Origin: an uncultured Sphingopyxis sp.
GTDB lineage: Bacteria > Pseudomonadota > Alphaproteobacteria > Sphingomonadales > Sphingomonadaceae
Reading direction: 5' to 3'
NCBI RefSeq assembly: GCF_900078365.1
Contig: NZ_LT598653.1
Coordinates: 3,419,501-3,483,500 of the forward strand
DNA: 64,000 nucleotides
Below, piece by piece: positions 61,145 through 64,000 of the stretch (its first letter is position 1; the number at the start of each line of letters is the position of its first letter). The notes below the pieces were generated by a model, which ran no database searches, was not told the origin of the DNA, and worked only from the letters and a program-made list of their open reading frames with translations. Position numbers and translations under genes: made by a program.

Positions 61145-62578
61145 TCAGTAGATATGCACTGCCTTGGTGACGAGATAGCCGTCGAGCCCCTCGGGCCCGC
61201 TCTCGCTGCCAAAGCCCGATTCCTTGATCCCGCCGAAGGGCGCGTCGAGCGCCGAGATGACGAAGCTGTTCACCCCGACCATGCCGCTTTCGACGGTATC
61301 GACGATGCGGTTGATGCGGCGGCCGTTCTCGGTGAAGGCGAAAGCGGCGAGGCCATAGGGCAGCCGGTTCGCCTGTTCGAGTGCCTCCTCCTCGGTCCCG
61401 AACGGGCGGATCAGCGCCATCGGACCAAAGGGTTCGTGGTTCATCGCGTCGGCCTCGAGCGGCACGTCGGCGATCGCGGTGGGCTGGAAGAAATAGCCGT
61501 CGCCCGTCGCCTCGCCGCCCGCGATCACGCGCGCGCCCTTGGCCTTGGCATCGGCGATCAAGGCTTCGAGCGCAGGGATGCGGCGCGCGTTGGCAAGCGG
61601 GCCCATCTGGGTGTCGGCGTCGAGGCCGCTGCCGATCTTCACCTTCTGGGTGCGCTCGGCAAAGCCCTTCACAAAGGCGTCGTAGATGCCCTGCTGGACA
61701 TGGAAACGCGTCGGCGAGATGCAGACCTGCCCCGCGTTGCGGAACTTCTGCCACACGACCTTGTCGAGCGTCGCCTCGAGGTCGCAATCGTCGAAGATCA
61801 GCACCGGAGCGTGGCCGCCGAGTTCCATCGTGATCCGCTTCACCCCGTCGGCGGCGAGCTTCATCAGATGCTTGCCGACCGCGGTCGAGCCGGTGAAACT
61901 GACCTTGCGGATCACCGGGCTCGCGAGCAGGTGGCGGCTGATCATGTCGGGATCGCCGTAAACGAGCTGGACGGCGTCGCCCGGGATTCCCGCATCGGCG
62001 ATGCAGCGCATGACCGCGCTGGTGCAGCCCGGCGTCTCCTCGGGCGCCTTCGCGATCACCACGCAGCCCGCGGCGAGCGCCGGCGCGATTTTTTTGACCA
62101 TCAGATTGACCGGGAAGTTCCACGGGCTGAACCCCGCGACGGGGCCGACCGGATGCTTGGTCACCATCGCGCGCTGGCCGACCGGACGCTGGAGCACGCG
62201 CCCCTCGATGCGTTTGCCCTGCTCGGCGAAATAGTCGAACAGCCCGGCGGCCGACAGCACTTCGCCGCGCGCCTCGCCGATGGGTTTGCCCTGTTCGAGC
62301 GTCAGGAGGGTCGCGATATGATCGACGCGCTCGCGGATGATCGCGGCCGCCTTGCGCATCAGCGCGGCGCGCTCGTCGGGGGTCCTGGCGCGCCACGCGG
62401 GCCAGCCGCGTTCCGCCGCCGCGAGCGCCTCGTCGAGATCGGCGGCGGTCGCGACGGGCAGGTCGGCGATCGTGCCTGCCGTCGCGGGGTTATAGACCGG
62501 CCGCGCGTCACGCCCCTCGCCGCTCCGCCAGGCGCCGTTGATGAAGAGCTGGAGGTCGGCGTCGTAGGTCGCGGTCAT
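61145..62578 (-). CDS. NAD(P)-dependent aldehyde dehydrogenase (succinate-semialdehyde type)
   Basis: A 477-residue ALDH-superfamily enzyme. Cofactor and active-site segments are PWNFPVNLM, KVSFTGSTAVGKHLM, the Glu252 in MELGGHAP and the nucleophile Cys286 in GQVCISPTRF. PFGPMALI and FGGIKESGFGSESG are conserved near the end. The overall pattern matches the GabD/SSADH or alpha-ketoglutaric semialdehyde group; the exact aldehyde is uncertain. The start lies 15 bases after a family D repeat. Confidence 0.88.
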   Translation of the reverse strand: MTATYDADLQLFINGAWRSGEGRDARPVYNPATAGTIADLPVATAADLDEALAAAERGWPAWRARTPDERAALMRKAAAIIRERVDHIATLLTLEQGKPIGEARGEVLSAAGLFDYFAEQGKRIEGRVLQRPVGQRAMVTKHPVGPVAGFSPWNFPVNLMVKKIAPALAAGCVVIAKAPEETPGCTSAVMRCIADAGIPGDAVQLVYGDPDMISRHLLASPVIRKVSFTGSTAVGKHLMKLAADGVKRITMELGGHAPVLIFDDCDLEATLDKVVWQKFRNAGQVCISPTRFHVQQGIYDAFVKGFAERTQKVKIGSGLDADTQMGPLANARRIPALEALIADAKAKGARVIAGGEATGDGYFFQPTAIADVPLEADAMNHEPFGPMALIRPFGTEEEALEQANRLPYGLAAFAFTENGRRINRIVDTVESGMVGVNSFVISALDAPFGGIKESGFGSESGPEGLDGYLVTKAVHIY

Positions 62579-62593
62579 CGGGGGACTTTCATT

Positions 62594-62716
62594 TAGCCCC
62601 TCCTCTTCAGAGGAGGGGAGGGGGGTGGTGAAGCTCGGTCGGGCTCGATGCCCGAGCGAGCTTGTTGCACAAGCTCGCCACCACCCCAAACCCCTCCTCT
62701 GAAGAGGAGGGGCTTA
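62594..62716. repeat. Palindromic repeat, family D variant
   Basis: AGCCCCTCCTCTTCAGAGGAGGGG hairpins stand at both ends (left 62595-62618, right 62691-62714). The core has GGGGTGGTG and its inverse CACCACCCC, and GCTCGGTCGGGCTCGATGCCCGAGC plus AGCTTGTTGCACAAGCT hairpins. The outer arms resemble family D, but the core differs from the other copies. It separates the aldehyde dehydrogenase from the gene upstream. Confidence 0.8.
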
Positions 62717-62751
62717 AATGGCCGCGCCGTCGCCCGTGCATATAGGACCGA

Positions 62752-63351
62752 TCAGCGATAGTTAAAGCTGATGCTGATCCGCTCGCCCTTGCCCGCGTTG
62801 GGCATCACCTCGTGCCGCAGCCAGCTTTCCCAAAGGAAGACGCGCCCCGCGGCGGGCTCGGCATAAACGAAGGGATGGAGATGCTCGGGCGCGTCGCCGG
62901 TGCGTCCCGGCGCCGCCATCAGCATCGGCAGGCGCGGGTCCTCGAGCTTGAGCGCGCCCGATCCCGGCGGAACCGCGACGTAGAAGGTGCCCGAGACGAT
63001 GCTGTGCGGGTGGATATGGCCGCTGTGGGTGCCGCCAGGTTTCAGGATGTTGACCCACAGGCTGTCGAGCTTGAGCGGCTTGGCGAGGTCGAAATGGCAC
63101 GCCTTGGCGAAGGCCTTCACTTGCTTGTCGAGCAGTTTCTTCAAATCGTAAAAGGCCGGATCGCGCTCGGGCAGGTCGCCGAGGCTCGCGTAGCTCGTAT
63201 AGCCCTTGTAACCATGCTCGCGGCTCCACGCCTTTCCCGCGCCATCCTCCGCCGCGAACAGGCGGCAGCTTTCCTCCAGCTCTTCGAGCAGGTCGGGCGT
63301 GCCGATGTCGGCCTCGTAAAAATGGGTGGCGAAGAGCGTGCGAACGGGCAT
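62752..63351 (-). CDS. Putative 2OG-Fe(II) oxygenase (TIGR02466 family)
   Basis: A 199-residue cytoplasmic protein. MPVRTLFATHFYEADI opens it; THSGHIHPHSIVSGTFYVAVPPGSG carries His residues and a Gly-rich strand typical of the double-stranded beta-helix; AGRVFLWESWLRHEVMPN carries the distal His; and ERISISFNYR closes it. Members are predicted iron and 2-oxoglutarate dioxygenases; the substrate is unknown. The ATG at 63351 matches the family start; the frame is open further upstream, but that extension covers a family B repeat and does not look conserved. Confidence 0.85.
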   Translation of the reverse strand: MPVRTLFATHFYEADIGTPDLLEELEESCRLFAAEDGAGKAWSREHGYKGYTSYASLGDLPERDPAFYDLKKLLDKQVKAFAKACHFDLAKPLKLDSLWVNILKPGGTHSGHIHPHSIVSGTFYVAVPPGSGALKLEDPRLPMLMAAPGRTGDAPEHLHPFVYAEPAAGRVFLWESWLRHEVMPNAGKGERISISFNYR

Positions 63352-63402
63352 GATGGCCGCAAAGCATAGGATAAGCGCAAGAGCAAGGAATACACCGCCA
63401 TC

Positions 63403-63431
63403 GTCACCCCGGACTTGATCCGGGGTGACGA
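63403..63431. repeat. Family B half-copy
   Basis: A single hairpin GTCACCCCGGACTTGATCCG with GGGGTGACGA. It lies in the short divergent gap between the oxygenase and the lactonase gene. Confidence 0.8.
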
Positions 63432-63462
63432 GATAGAAATGCACAACAACGAGGGAGAGGAT

Positions 63463-64000
63463 ATGGCCGAGTTTGAACTGATCGCCGACGGATTGCGTTT
63501 CCCCGAGGCGCCGGTGGTGATGGACGACGGCAGCGTCATCGTCGTCGAGATCGAGGCGAAGCGGATCACGCGCTGCTGGCCGGGCGGCAAAAAGGAAGTC
63601 ATCGCGACCCCCGGCGGCGGTCCCAACGGCCTCGCGATCGGCCCCGACGGCAAGCTTTATTGCTGCAACAACGGCGGGTTCAACTATGTCGAATCGAACG
63701 GCTATCTCGCCCCGCACGGCATCGCCGACGATTATTCGGGCGGGCGGATCGAACGCATCGATATCGCGACGGGCGCGGTCGAAGTGCTGTACAAGAGCGG
63801 CGATCATGGCGTCATCCTGCGCGGTCCCAACGACATCATGTTCGACGCGCACGGCGGCTTCTGGTTCACCGATCACGGCAAGGTCGATTATGCCGCGCGT
63901 TGCCACGACATCGTCGGCATCTTCTACGCCAAGGCCGACGGCAGCTTCATCGAGGAAGTGATCTTCCCGAGCTATAACCCGAACGGCGTCGGCCTCTCGC
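63463..64000 (+). CDS. SMP-30/gluconolactonase-family protein (5' part)
   Basis: The frame opens at ATG 63463 (GAGGGAGAGG upstream) and runs off the window after 179 codons. The visible part has the beta-propeller pattern of SMP-30/gluconolactonase: LRFPEAPVVMDDGSVIVVEI with the first metal-binding Glu, GGGPNGLAIGPDGKLYCCNNGG, GPNDIMFDAHGGFWFTDHG with Asn/Asp ligands, and YNPNGVGLS. It probably opens a sugar or other lactone. The C-terminal half is outside the window. Confidence 0.85.
   Translation, partial: MAEFELIADGLRFPEAPVVMDDGSVIVVEIEAKRITRCWPGGKKEVIATPGGGPNGLAIGPDGKLYCCNNGGFNYVESNGYLAPHGIADDYSGGRIERIDIATGAVEVLYKSGDHGVILRGPNDIMFDAHGGFWFTDHGKVDYAARCHDIVGIFYAKADGSFIEEVIFPSYNPNGVGLS

Overview
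The window is high-GC bacterial chromosome with dense, mostly vertically inherited genes. Gene content and order point to an alphaproteobacterium of the Sphingomonadales, probably close to Sphingopyxis. Supporting features are the smc / DsbA-like / DUF721 block divergent from mutY, the large NAD-dependent glutamate dehydrogenase, a PopZ-like DUF2497 protein, the isoaspartyl methyltransferase-TolC pair, and many dispersed GC-rich palindromes of the kind common in sphingomonads. No prophage, insertion sequence, CRISPR array or rRNA operon is visible. The genus assignment is inference.

Layout. 1-2000: end of a TadE-like pilus gene, ubiA, and a brnT-brnA toxin-antitoxin pair. 1980-7722: smc, two DsbA-like thiol oxidoreductases and DUF721 (minus). 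7967-11135: mutY, a serine hydrolase and nudC in overlapping succession (plus). 11437-14138: PopZ-like protein, TolC-type outer membrane protein and pcm (minus). 14384-14814: tRNA-Cys and, on the opposite strand, an apparent self-contained 23-codon gene. 14814-22446: OsmC-like protein, then a TetR regulator and a complete RND efflux operon (adaptor, pump, outer membrane factor) behind a long structured leader. 22630-30907: PAS-like protein, NAD-glutamate dehydrogenase, a 34-bp perfect inverted repeat, an ATP-grasp protein, a ribbon-helix-helix protein and a membrane-anchored LuxR-type protein. 31141-38938 (minus): acetoacetyl-CoA reductase, a DUF1963 protein, and an overlapping run mrp / CoA-binding protein / lipoprotein / molybdopterin oxidoreductase / hemH. 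39030-42694: hflK-hflC and a DegP protease. 42814-47303: thiS-VOC-thiG (minus) and aroQ, accB, accC (plus). 47467-51661: two L,D-transpeptidases, arsC and recF. 51823-52352: a small unit with a sigma-54-type promoter, a 42-residue membrane protein, PspC and a terminator. 52546-64000: parC, a GGDEF-EAL protein, cca / Nudix / DUF1285, GNAT, folB with a pteridine-reductase-like SDR, an aldehyde dehydrogenase, a putative 2OG-Fe(II) oxygenase and the start of an SMP-30 lactonase.

How parts work together. Many genes are joined by ATGA, GTGA or TGATG overlaps, which suggests translational coupling. Intergenic space is largely filled by at least four families of palindromic repeats, some assembled as mosaics with shared linkers. 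The most unusual items are the probable sigma-54-driven small-protein/PspC unit (51823-52352), the minus-strand micro-gene beside tRNA-Cys (14534-14728), the 34-bp perfect inverted repeat (28865-28950), the mosaic repeats, and the hairpin-rich RND leader (15943-16272).
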